From assembly GCA_000708835.1 (NCBI GenBank), contig DF237783.1, positions 1-29,511 on the forward strand: DNA of 29,511 nucleotides. Direction: 5' to 3'. Position numbers and translations under genes: made by a program. Numbering within the stretch: the first letter of the stretch is position 1; the number at the start of each line of letters is the position of its first letter. The notes below the pieces were generated by a model. It made no database searches, was not told the origin of the DNA, and saw nothing but the letters and a program-made list of their open reading frames with translations. Origin of the DNA: Klebsormidium nitens. Lineage: Eukaryota > Streptophyta > Klebsormidiophyceae > Klebsormidiales > Klebsormidiaceae. Positions 20,493 through 29,511 of this stretch are shown here, one piece after another.

Positions 20493-23400
20493 TCATTGCC
20501 TTGCCGCCAGCTTCTGGTCTTTCTTCCTTTGGGCTGCCACGTGGCACACCCGGGCCGCTTCAATGCAGTCCGCAATGCTCGCGTTCGTCTTGATGGCCCC
20601 AGCAGACACCTGGGATCGAGACACGACAAAGCCAGCCTGCAGCACACCAAGGAGCGGCACGTCAGCATCAGCCACGGCCCATCGACTCATCGAGTATCAA
20701 AAAGCCAGGACAAGTGTGGTCAGTCAAACGATGCCCCAGGCCGTGTCTAAAGCATACCAACGTGCCGGCTTCGCTTCATTCCTTCTGGTAGAGGAGTTTG
20801 CGTGCATAAGACCACCAGCCCGAAACGCATCCAAGATAGGGCACCAACGCACAAGGCGCGTATATGCCTTGCTAAGTGCAGCGAAGAAGAAGAAGGAGGG
20901 CTCGGGGGAGGCACCTTGCGTAGTTCGGCGCAGAGCTCCAGCTTGTTAACGGGAGACGCTTTGCCCAGCTTGTAAATCTGGAAAGATAGAAGGAGAAGCT
21001 GGAAGAGGGCGTAGCTCGAAGTGTTAAATCCTTGACACCCATTCCGAAGCTTGACACGCAGAACCAAGTGCAAAGTAAAGCATGGAGGGTAGTTGTCGGG
21101 GGATGCATCGAACAGGGTGCAAACCTCATCCAAGGCACGCAGGATGCTTGTGCAGAGAAAAGCCCACCTCTCAAGTTTCGAAGCAAACAGTATGGTCGCT
21201 GCGTTAGACAGCAAAGACGTAACGACCATTTTAACAGCTGCCGGCGTCAGCCCGAAGGAATTCTGTCATCAGGACCGTAGGATAAAGTGAACTGGGCCGA
21301 AACAGCGAAGTAAGCCCACGCGGCTCACGTCGTCGAGCTTGTAGAAGAAGGGCGGCAGGCCCGGCTGCGTCTCCTCCTGCATGAGCTGTAGCAGGTCGGG
21401 CAGGTCGCGGAAGGGGTACACCGAGTTGCCCTTCGGCCGATGCCGCTCCCCCGCGGGCCGCCGCCCGTACCCCTCTGCTAAACCCTCCGCCCACGAGTGG
21501 CGGCCGCTCTCCGCGACCATTGCGTCGACGAAGGCCGCGCAGTGGAGGGGACCCGTCCACATGGGGCCCACCACCGCCATCGGCCGCGGCTGAGGCAACA
21601 GCGGAAAGGAAGAAGAGGGTCAGAAGAAGCCGGGCTTTGGACTGTATTCCACTGTCAACCGTTCTACGAACCCCGTATCAAAAGCAACACTTTTCTTAGG
21701 AAACTAGGACAGAATCATTCAAACACTTTTGTCGGAGAATGCAGTGGAACCGTGGTGGTTCCCTCGTGAACCGCCCTGGCCCAGCACTAGCAATGAGACG
21801 TTGCGCTCGGACGAGGCCGGTACCAAACGTTGCACCTCTCTAGAAAGGGTTTACACTTCCGTCTAAGGTTCCGCTACTGAAGACAGGGCATGAAGGACGG
21901 CCTTCATTGTAGAACGAAACCCCTTGTCGCCGACAAACTCGGCGAGATCTGCACCTGGAGACTGTGAATCCAGGATTTCGAGTCAGACCCTTGCGTTCTA
22001 AAGTTTCCGCTTGCAGAAGAACAGCCCTTAAGAAGCAGTGCGCGGCACTCACTGGATGCTCGGGCCCTGCGCAGGCGCAGGTGATGTTCCCGAGCTGCTT
22101 CCAGGCGGCCTTTCGGGTCTGCCCGCACACGAAGCAGTGCCCCAGGAAGGCGAAGTCGTCGTGGCCCCAGTCGCCCTTGTTCAGCTTGTCCACCCGCAGC
22201 ATCGCGCGGAACACCGGCCCGTGCGGGGCGAAGTGCGAAAACAGGGGCCGCACCAATAGGTCGCGTAGCGCACCCTCGCGCACCTACCGCCACGGAATCG
22301 ACTGTTTGAGGCTCTCCGATTCAAGAGTGTGAAGTGCTACTTCTCTCCCTCTGTGGTACTCGTGGTGTTGCGATGACCCAGGGAGCTTCCTCAGTGCAAC
22401 GAATACGAACAGACGAGGCAGCGGGGCAGCGATCGATCGATACGTGGCCAAGAGCAGTATCATCACGGGGCTGCTTCAGAGGTAGAAGACGCTACAGAGG
22501 CCCGGCAATTGAGGTAAGAGGGCACCCCCACGGGCGCCCAATTATTATGGATTGAAGCAATGTCGGAACACTTCTACACCGAGATCTTGATGGACAAATG
22601 ACTTGCTTGAGAAGCGAAGCCCAATTGTCTTCGAATCTCAGACCACGAGGTGCAAGAGGGCGGAGCACGTCGACTGGCCGTGATACCTTTTGTTCCAGCA
22701 GCCGCCACAGCCCCGCACGCGTACTCACCATGGTCCCCACCAGGATGCGCAGCCCCATCTCGTTCCCAAACGGCACGGGCCGCGCATACGACCCGTACGC
22801 TGCCAGCGTGGCAGCCGGCCGATGGCCCCCAGCCAGAGCGAAGCCGTCGGTAGAGGTGACGTAGACCATCCCCCCGTAACGCACGGCCCGCAGAGCGTCC
22901 CCCAAGAACGCCGAGTCGCTTCCGAAAGAGTCGATGTCCACTATGTCGTAGAAGTCGCCGTTCTGGTTACAGCTGCCCAACAGCTTGCTCGCCTCCAGGT
23001 GGGACACGCGCCACCGCGGTTTCCGCCCACTTTCTGTCCCCTCGGGCGATGTTTTTGTGCAGCTTTTCGAAACGTCTCCACTGAGACGTGCATGTCCCTT
23101 TCCGATGTGCCCATCTTCTATACTAGTGGGGCCTCCCAAAACGTGCTCCCTATGCAAGGTCCCGTCATCCGCAACTTCAGAACCAACTGGGTACCCCCGT
23201 AGTTTCCCAAACCGTCCTTCTCGATCCTTTGAATCGAGAGCTCCGTCCTTCCCAAGCCCGCCCATGCTACGCGCGGCCCCCGCAACCATTTCTGGTCCTT
23301 CCGGGTCTTCCCGCACGCCGTCAGTGGTGGTCGCCCTCAGATGGCTGCGCTGCCTTTCCGCCAGCTCGGCCTCTGCTCTTCCTCCCTCCTCTGAGGCCCT

Positions 23401-25041
23401 TGCGTAGGTGGTGGCAGCCTGCCTGATCTGCCAGGCGTCAACCGGGCCCTGGAACCCCCAAGGGTCCCCGGACGCTGCCGACAAGTTGGCCACCAGGGGG
23501 GCGTGCGTCTCGTCCCAGGCATCGTTGGCCCACACATAATCCACGCCCGCCTGCGAGGACATTCGGCAGCGTTCTCTGCACTACGTGTAAGTCCCAGGCA
23601 GCAGACTATTGTGATAAGGGCTTCAGTGTACAAGCTTGCTTCAAAGTCTATGGACACTGTCACCTTATGCGAGAGGTGCTGCCAAGAATGCGAAGAAGGG
23701 CAGAATTCTAGCCAGGCCGCAATCTGCAAATTTTCATATTTCCGAACTCTGGAGATGTATCCAATTGCAAGTTGTTGCGTGCAAAGATCATAAGAAAGCC
23801 TTAGAAGCGTGGCGACTGCCCCCGAAGGTGGCTGTCTACAAGCCTACTTTTTCTATATGTACGCAATTACGCAGAGCACAGGCTTCGCAATTGCCACAAT
23901 GCGACAATTCTGGTCAGGCTGTGCCCCATTTCATGGGAAGTCTGCGACCTGACATTTCGACGGTATCCCCAGTACCTGGTCCAGGTAGCGTGCCCCGCGC
24001 ACGCCGCACCCGCTCATGACATCCAGCACCCGCAGCCCCGCTCCAGTCTGCTGCTGGTGCACCCGCGCAGCAAGCACCGCCAGGTCCCTAGACGGGGTGC
24101 TCTCGGGCTTGTAGAACGAGGGCCCCACTACGAATTGGGTCCCCCGCTCGGTCTGGACAACGCCCAGGGGGGCAGCGGAGGAGGGAACAGGGGCAACCAC
24201 CGCTGCTGGAGTGGTGTCTGCATGGAGCAGCCAAAAATCTATTACACTGATGTACTCCGACACAACCGCAGAACTTTGGATGCCAGCATCCTTGCTTTTC
24301 CCCAACAACAAGGTGCCCTGGAAGGCCCCAAGCGGCAAGCAACAGAAAGGCAATCATGATGACGGCCTTTGACAAAAGAATGGCACCTGTCAATAGGGGG
24401 CGCAGAAGAGTCGCTCTATAAACGGCGTCGAAGGACTCTTAAGCCAAAACACATATAAATGAGGCGTCACGTTGTTTTACAACACTCTGCTTCCAGTAAA
24501 TTGACCCCACTAAAATGAATGTAGCGTCAGGTGCGTGCAGGGAAGTGTGCGATCAGCGCCCTGCCATTCCTCAGCACTTAGAGTAACTCTGCATTCTCTG
24601 CCCATCTCATCGAAGTACGGTGAGATGGGATATGGATTCAAAGAGCTGATGTCACTGCTGTCACTTTCTCTAATGCAAGGGTGGTGCAACCTCAGCCTGG
24701 CCACAAGGGCTCCCTAGTCCAACGGGGTTCCTAACGGCCTTACCTGCATTGTGCATCATTTCGCCACCTTGTGATTGGCCCCTCATTTGCGTCATTGCGT
24801 CTGTCGCATACTCCCCGACACAATGAGCTCCTTGGGCCAAGCGATCCTGCGCGTACAATGCTGCCCAACCTCCTGGCTTCAGCAGACGCCTGCTCGTGGT
24901 GGCAAACATGCGCTGCAGTGCAGGTGCGCAGCAACTGAAATGAACCAGCGCGGATGGCTTGATGTCAGGCACCTGAGGGTGCAGTCCCACACTAGCAGCA
25001 GGGGAGAGGAAAGGCTGCTTCCTAGTCGCCAGCGAGGCCAT
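20493..25041 (-). CDS. TRM1: TRM1-family tRNA (guanine26-N2)-dimethyltransferase, 7 exons
   Basis: Exons (minus strand) are 25041-24744, 24217-23976, 23550-22729, 22283-22053, 21589-21329, 20977-20915 and 20636-20493, 2061 nt in all (686 aa); all phases agree. TRM1 enzymes transfer two methyl groups from SAM to N2 of G26 in tRNA. Visible family marks are 'FYKPESTPSRDLAVLAA', motif I 'LRVLDVMSGCGVRGARYLDQ' (161-180), 'VDYVWANDAW' (183-192), motif IV 'YDIVDIDSFGS' (381-391; the family usually has D-x-D-P-F/Y-G), 'GGMVYVTSTDGFALAGG', 'YGSYARPVPFGNEMGLRILV', a Cys-rich 'CFVCGQTRK...CACAG' zinc-like site, and the C-terminal 'GFVVSRSQVSAGAIKTNA'. The first ~100 residues are Arg/Ser/Ala-rich with 'FATTSRRLLKPGG', which suggests plastid or mitochondrial import. 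About 125 low-complexity residues (roughly 231-359) are inserted between the Asn-Asp motif and motif IV. The start at 25041 is the first ATG of the exon. Confidence 0.9.
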
Positions 25042-25580
25042 CAATGCAATGCGGGCCCCACTGGCACTAGCAGAGCGCCCTACCTATACTATCCGACACA
25101 CCCGCATTGAGCACAGGCTACTAGTACTAGTACTGCCCGCCACCATTTGCGAATTGGCAGCCTCCTAGAGACCGAGATCGAGCAGCAAGCCAAATGAAGT
25201 TCGGACTAAACTTCTGCCCAATCAGAAGGGGCCAAGTCATACCCCCCACGGCGATCCGGCCAGTCCCCAAACATTTCAGGTTTTGGTATCGTCGTTTTAC
25301 GCCAAAACGTGCCGTACCTCTCCAGGCGCTTTATGACCTTCAACTTGCACGAAATACTAAGTGGTTTGCTGGGTTGTTCACTTGATAGAGGCCCTTCGAC
25401 CTAGTTCGGTTTGCTCTGACTTTGGGCTAACCTAATATGTACTTCATTTTGCCTCGGACTCCTATAGAGGGGCCGGTCCGATCCACTCTCACCTTTCGTA
25501 AGTGTTCGCTGTCAGAGGAAGCGCTGCACAGGCGACACTACCCTAGCATTAGAGCTAGATTCTATGTAGTCAGGAGCACA
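25042..25580. other. Divergent promoter region between TRM1 and the unknown gene
   Basis: This spacer of about 540 bp separates two divergent start codons. A TACTAG/TAGTAC-type repeat (ACTAGTACTAGTACTG) lies at about 25119-25134. From 25194 there is a diverged copy of a repeat also found at 29104. An in-frame ATG at 25437 could extend the downstream protein by 48 residues. Confidence 0.4.
25194..25252. repeat. Diverged dispersed repeat, copy A
   Basis: ATGAAGTTCGG, then a TAAA-TCTG block, AATCA, GGCCA-GTCA and a C6-7 run followed by ACGG, align in the same order and spacing with 29104-29160 (about 75% by eye). The nature of the repeat is not known. Confidence 0.5.
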
Positions 25581-28500
25581 ATGATGGAACGGGGCAGTGA
25601 AGAATGCATAGCAAGCACGTCCAGCGGAGAAGGAATAGCTTTGCAGGAGACAGAACCTGGCCCTGACGTCGAAGAAGATGTGCACAACCTGGATGAGCAG
25701 AAGCCAGTCTATGTCGGTCCCTCACATGGGTACTCTGGCTTCAAGCGCATGTACAAATTCGATGGCAGTCGACGGGTTGTGGTGCCCCCAGCTCTTGATC
25801 TGTCGACTCTGACGGATGATGAGGCAGAGTGCCTTCGTCTTGCAGCATTGGGCAGGTATGATGAGGAGATGATGGGTGGCCTTCTCATTGGTCCCTCGAT
25901 CTCTGATGGTGGTGGTACCATGATTCCGCTAACTCCTGCTTACGGACCAGATAACATCGTTGACTTCTTCCTGCCGAGCCACATCCTCCATGGCAGCTCC
26001 CTGCGTGTCTCCAACCTTGTCTATCTTGGGCTTGCAAGCAGCAACTATGGGGTAAGTTCTGTGTCACAGGACTTGTCATGAAACAACTCTCTTCAGCTCC
26101 TCCATGTTCAGAACTTGCTGCAGATCATGCTCGGTGATGAACCTGGAGTGAATGATTCTGAACAAGTAGGCCTGCCTGTAGATTGCCTGCAACCTGCACA
26201 AATTGTCAGCTCTGAGAGGTGTGTGGGAGATTCATGAAGGCTCATATTCTGTGCAGACGGTGTCACTCAGGCCAGTCATCCCAAGCCTCCAGCGTGCCAA
26301 GCTCGATCGTCAGCTTCATGTTCCTTCCTCACCAACACGTTCTCTTACTACCACCCGAGCAACCCCTGATCTTTCGCATGCACAAGCAAGAAATGTGGAC
26401 CAGCTCGGAGGCTGGTCGAAGTGGAAGATTCCATGTGCAGATTTTCTGGAGGAGGGGCACAAGCTGGTCTTTTTCAGTTATCCAAGTAAGCTGCATTTTC
26501 TTGAAAGCTTCCCTCAAAGGTTCTTTGACGTATGTGCGAATGCACTGGAGCTCCGGAAGCTTCTCAGATGCTCAGGAGCTCCTCTCGAAAAGTAAAGACG
26601 TGACGATGCTCCTGAGTGATATCCCTTAGTGGAAAGGTATGCATGCAGTTGTTGCATTTGGAGCATTCGGCAGTGCATTCTTTTTTTGCAGCAGTTATGT
26701 TCCTGAAAGCATGTGAGAAAACCAACCTCTCTCCCCTTCCTTCTATCTTCTCAGGCCAGCCTGGGCAGCTTGTTGGTCGAGACTGGGCAGCAAACTATCT
26801 GCGGACACCACAAGACTACGAAGAGTACTGCATTCAGGCTGGAGAAGGGGCTGTTCCACCAGAGCAGTTTTGCTTGGACCCAGACGTAGCCATGCAAAGG
26901 TTGATGGGCCTTGCAGGCGATGTATTCTATCCTGATCAGCTGTGCCTCTCTCCTGGTACCGTCCACAAAGCAAACTCTTTCCTTGTGGAGCACACAGCGA
27001 CGATGATGCCGCAAAGTTCAGGAGGCGCAGGTTGGTGCAAGCGCAAAATTCTTGTCGCTTGTGTTGGAGACACTCCCCTCGTTTGATGATGTTCTGCTGG
27101 AGGAGATGGTATTGTTTGTTTGCATGTTGTGTCTGGATTCGTTGCATTGGTTCTAAGAATTAGTTCTGGCGTGCAAAAATTACTATGGTTGGGAAGTGGA
27201 ATCTTCACTCCTCATCTTGTGGTCTTTTGGGTGTCAAGTTAGTCGTTTGCCCAGCAGCCAAACTGTGTGCCTCTCTTTGATGTCTCATGAATTTGAATTT
27301 CCTTATATGCTGATGCAGGATGTGCCATGCAGCAACCCTGGAAGTTGCACTGTATGCATCTCCAAGCTCAGAAGGATTTCCGGCGACAGTATGCATATGC
27401 CCTGAGCGTAAACCACCCAGGTATACCCACAAGCATCAAATGTTTGTTCTTAGGGAATAACGATCCGGGGCCCCGCTGAGAGGTCTTTTGCTGCCTTGAG
27501 CGAGTCGGCTCTGAGTTCACCCTGCAACTGCTTTCCTTGCGTAAGGGGATTCCTAGGATTGGTCGGACGCAGGCACTCTTCCTGTGAGGGGAAGCCTGAT
27601 CGAGATTTCTTTGGCTGTGCGCAGTTTGGGTTGCCAACTTCGTTGCAGACGTGCTACCAAGCCTTGCCAAGGTGCCCACCCGAGCATTTGACGAGCTGGA
27701 TGTGGACGCGCTTGCATGCCTACAACGCTACTTGAAGCACCATGCAGAGGCCATTGTCCAGCTCGGCCTCAAGAATAAAGTTGGCCGCTTTCTGAGTGCC
27801 CACGAAAGCCGGATTGACTGGAGCTCATGCATCCTGGCAGATCTTCTCTAGGTGAGGTCGACGATATCATACAATCCGTGGCCTCTGGTAGGTACAATGC
27901 CAACCTTATGGCATGCAGTCCAACTTTTGAAACACAGCGATAAGGACTGACGGAATGGAAGAAAATCTCAGTTGTCTTCTCGAAACAAGGAGGGACGCTG
28001 TAGGAGATGATTGCTTGCCGAGCTTTCCAGGTTCAAATCTCGTGCAAACATGCTTCACCAATCACTGACGACAAGGCCTCTTCAGTGTCCAAATCTCGCC
28101 AGCTTCATATTTGGGAGAGCATCCCCAATTATGGCCTAGGCTTGCTGACTTCTTTTGGTCGAATATAAAATCTCCTAGTTGCCGACTTGTGGAGAACATT
28201 GCAGACAACTTCAGTGGAATGTTCAAGGCCAGGATATGGTGAAGAGCAAGCTGCTTGAGCTGCTTTGTTGTCGCATGTTGTCAGACTCCTTCCTGCTTGT
28301 TCAAGTCAAGAGAGCCAAAGATGAATGTGGCACACAGACTCGTCACTTTTTCGGTGTTTCATAAGCTTGATTCAGGTCCTTCTCCTGCAGGACTTCGGGG
28401 TGATTTTCAAGATTGGGCTCACGCTGAAGCCCTTCTCATGCCCAGGTCCGAGGCTGTAGATGAGTCTCAAGTGCAAAACGAAGGAAAGGGCACCGCCTAG
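25581..28500 (+). CDS. Unrecognised protein, ~12 exons with very short introns
   Basis: Best model: 25581-26051, 26112-26165, 26257-26485, 26755-26955, 27017-27108, 27333-27420, 27625-27795, 27852-27887, 27938-28030, 28076-28157, 28205-28353 and 28391-28500 (1776 nt, 592 codons). All phases agree, and six introns are only 37-61 nt. Two acceptors are AAG (before 27017 and 28076) and are less sure. I do not recognise the family. The N-terminus is acidic (ECIAST...PDVEEDVHNLDEQ), then 'GYSGFKRMYKFDGSRRVVVP', 'GRDWAANYLRTPQDYEEYC', 'AKFLSLVLETLPSFDDVLLE', 'FRRQYAYALSVNHPVWVANF' and helical 'VKSKLLELLCCRMLSDSFLL'. No signal peptide or membrane segment is seen. Joining 28157 to 28205 creates a split TG|A stop; reading straight on instead stays open to about 28240 ('CRLVENIADNFSGMFKARIW') but in another frame. 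So the C-terminal part may be mis-modelled, frameshifted or broken. The ATG at 25437 is an alternative start, and exon 2 could begin at 26097. Confidence 0.55.
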
Positions 28501-29086
28501 GACAAGGAGCTAAACGGCGTGTTAAATTACACTTGTTCTGCTAATTGTTCAGGTTGAAGCAAATGGTACTCGAAAGGAACAATAGCCTAAGTGTAGTTCA
28601 TGGTGCTCGAGGCTTGAACTGAATCATAATAGTTGTGTGCAGCACTGTCTTGGTGAGCTTCTCTATGAAACCCAACCGTTCATATTCTGATGGAACTGCC
28701 ACATGTCAACTTTGTGGTTCTCCAATTGGATTTGTGTTGAAATGGATCTCTCAAGAAGTTACTCAAGAAGTACAGTGGCGTCGATAAGTATCCCTCAATT
28801 GGAGATAGTAATGGCAGTGCATCCGGGCTTTTTACCATTCTTGGTACTGAAAGCAGAATTTTCGAAGGGAGAGTGCCAAGCGATCATGGCTTTCGGAGAC
28901 AGTGGCTAATAAGTTATTGGATTGTTGCCTACATGTTTCATGGAAGCTTCCTAGCTTCATATGCAGTTGCACCCAACACCGTTTTGATATGATCAGGTAA
29001 CAATAACAATGACAAAAGTGAGTGCTACGGCACCTCAAAAGTCAATGATGCGATAAGGAACCTCAACTAACGAACGTCATTTTAGT
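28501..29086. other. Downstream spacer
   Basis: I see no gene. The first part is probably the 3'UTR of the gene ending at 28500. The short ORFs here lack coding character. Confidence 0.4.
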
Positions 29087-29113
29087 CCGAACTTCAAGCC
29101 ATATGAAGTTCGG
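29087..29113. repeat. Perfect 10-bp hairpin
   Basis: CCGAACTTCA (29087-29096), a 7-nt loop, and TGAAGTTCGG (29104-29113) form a perfect stem. The right arm is also the start of dispersed repeat copy B, so the stem may be an element terminus. Confidence 0.8.
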
Positions 29114-29160
29114 TGTTAAATCTGGGCGAATCACAGCGCGCCACGTCAGCCCCCCCCGGT
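29104..29160. repeat. Diverged dispersed repeat, copy B
   Basis: This is the partner of 25194-25252: TGAAGTTCGG, TTAAATCTG, GAATCA, GCGCCACGTCA and a C8 run then GG. Beyond it (29161-29285) the sequence is GC-richer with no recognisable gene. Confidence 0.5.
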
Positions 29161-29298
29161 ACCAAAAGAGTGAAGGTGTCCGGAACGGTCGTACCAGGGG
29201 TCGAAACCTGGAGTGGGAGCCGGGTGCGGACCCAAGTGGTCCCCGATCACCGGGCACTCGGAAGCAATGCAAGTGTACTCCTAAGTAGGTTACCTTCT

Positions 29299-29511
29299 CC
29301 TCCGAAAATTCAAGTACAATATTGCAGCTTTTGCGGGTATGGCCTTACATACATATATATTGCCAAATTGATCCAAGAGAGAAAACTTTGTACTACTAAT
29401 CTGTTATATTCTCTTCTCCCAAAAGTCATTACAATATTGCATCTTTTATCAGGTATGGCCTTACATACATACATATTGGCAATTTAATCCGAGAGGGAAA
29501 ACTCTATACTA
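29299..29511. repeat. ~115-bp tandem repeat, two copies, cut by the window end
   Basis: Copy 1 starts near 29299 and copy 2 near 29414. Shared words in order are TACAATATTGCA (29315 and 29430), GTATGGCCTTACATACATA (29337 and about 29453), TTGCCAAATTGATCC/TTGGCAATTTAATCC, and GAGAGRRAAAACT. The AT-rich unit is noncoding. The array may continue beyond the window. Confidence 0.85.

Noticed and set aside
21840-22332. Additional ORFs on both strands around TRM1 exon 4
   Set aside because: Only the minus-strand frame with 'GDWGHDDFAFLGHCFVCG' fits TRM1; the others are shadows in other frames.
27796-27851. Stop codon TAG at the end of an open frame from 27625 as the end of the unknown gene
   Set aside because: A 56-nt intron (gtgccc...ctctag) removes it and joins phase-consistent coding sequence 'GRFLSEVDDIIQSVAS', which looks more protein-like than the read-through tail.
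1-29511. CRISPR arrays, rRNA genes, bacterial operons or viral gene clusters
   Set aside because: No regular spaced repeats, rRNA signatures, capsid, polymerase or integrase motifs were seen on either strand.

Overview
This window looks like nuclear DNA of a green-lineage eukaryote, most likely a streptophyte alga such as Klebsormidium (the genus is an inference). Genes are split by GT-AG introns. Two predicted proteins begin with organelle-transit-like N-termini. One gene is a plant-type GDSL esterase/lipase-like gene, and there is a short-TIR transposon relic. No operons, Shine-Dalgarno sites or bacterial gene packing are visible.

Layout. (1) 709-3503 (+): a six-exon gene for a 269-aa predicted plastid protein of no family I recognise. 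(2) 3504-6200: mostly unassignable DNA with small repeats. (3) 6201-7503 (+): a TATA box, a 5'UTR intron and a one-exon CDS for a 178-aa secreted protein; its C-terminal domain resembles one I associate mainly with bacterial secreted proteins. (4) 7504-9793: AT-rich spacer, a perfect 13-bp inverted repeat, a 272-bp MITE-like element, and weak exon-like fragments. (5) 13353-9794 (-): a five-exon leucine-rich-repeat protein of 651 aa. (6) 14279-19029 (+): an eight-exon GDSL-family protein of 420 aa. Its catalytic serine is replaced by glutamate (GDEL) and it ends in a predicted membrane anchor. (7) 25041-20493 (-): a seven-exon TRM1-family tRNA (guanine26-N2)-dimethyltransferase of 686 aa, with an extended N-terminus and an insertion of about 125 residues inside the catalytic domain. 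(8) 25581-28500 (+): an unrecognised gene of about twelve exons with very short introns; its best splice model creates one in-frame UGA at an exon junction. (9) 28501-29511: spacer with a hairpin, a diverged copy of a repeat also seen near 25.2 kb, and a 115-bp tandem repeat at the window edge.

The genes do not form an obvious pathway; this is an ordinary stretch of nuclear genome with individually unusual genes. The exon models of regions 1, 5, 6 and 7 were joined by hand, and every splice phase agrees, which is the main support for them. LRR/GDSL and TRM1/unknown are divergent pairs that share upstream regions of about 0.9 and 0.54 kb. GDSL and TRM1 converge on a 1.5-kb spacer. I ran no database or expression search, so family assignments rest on recognised motifs.
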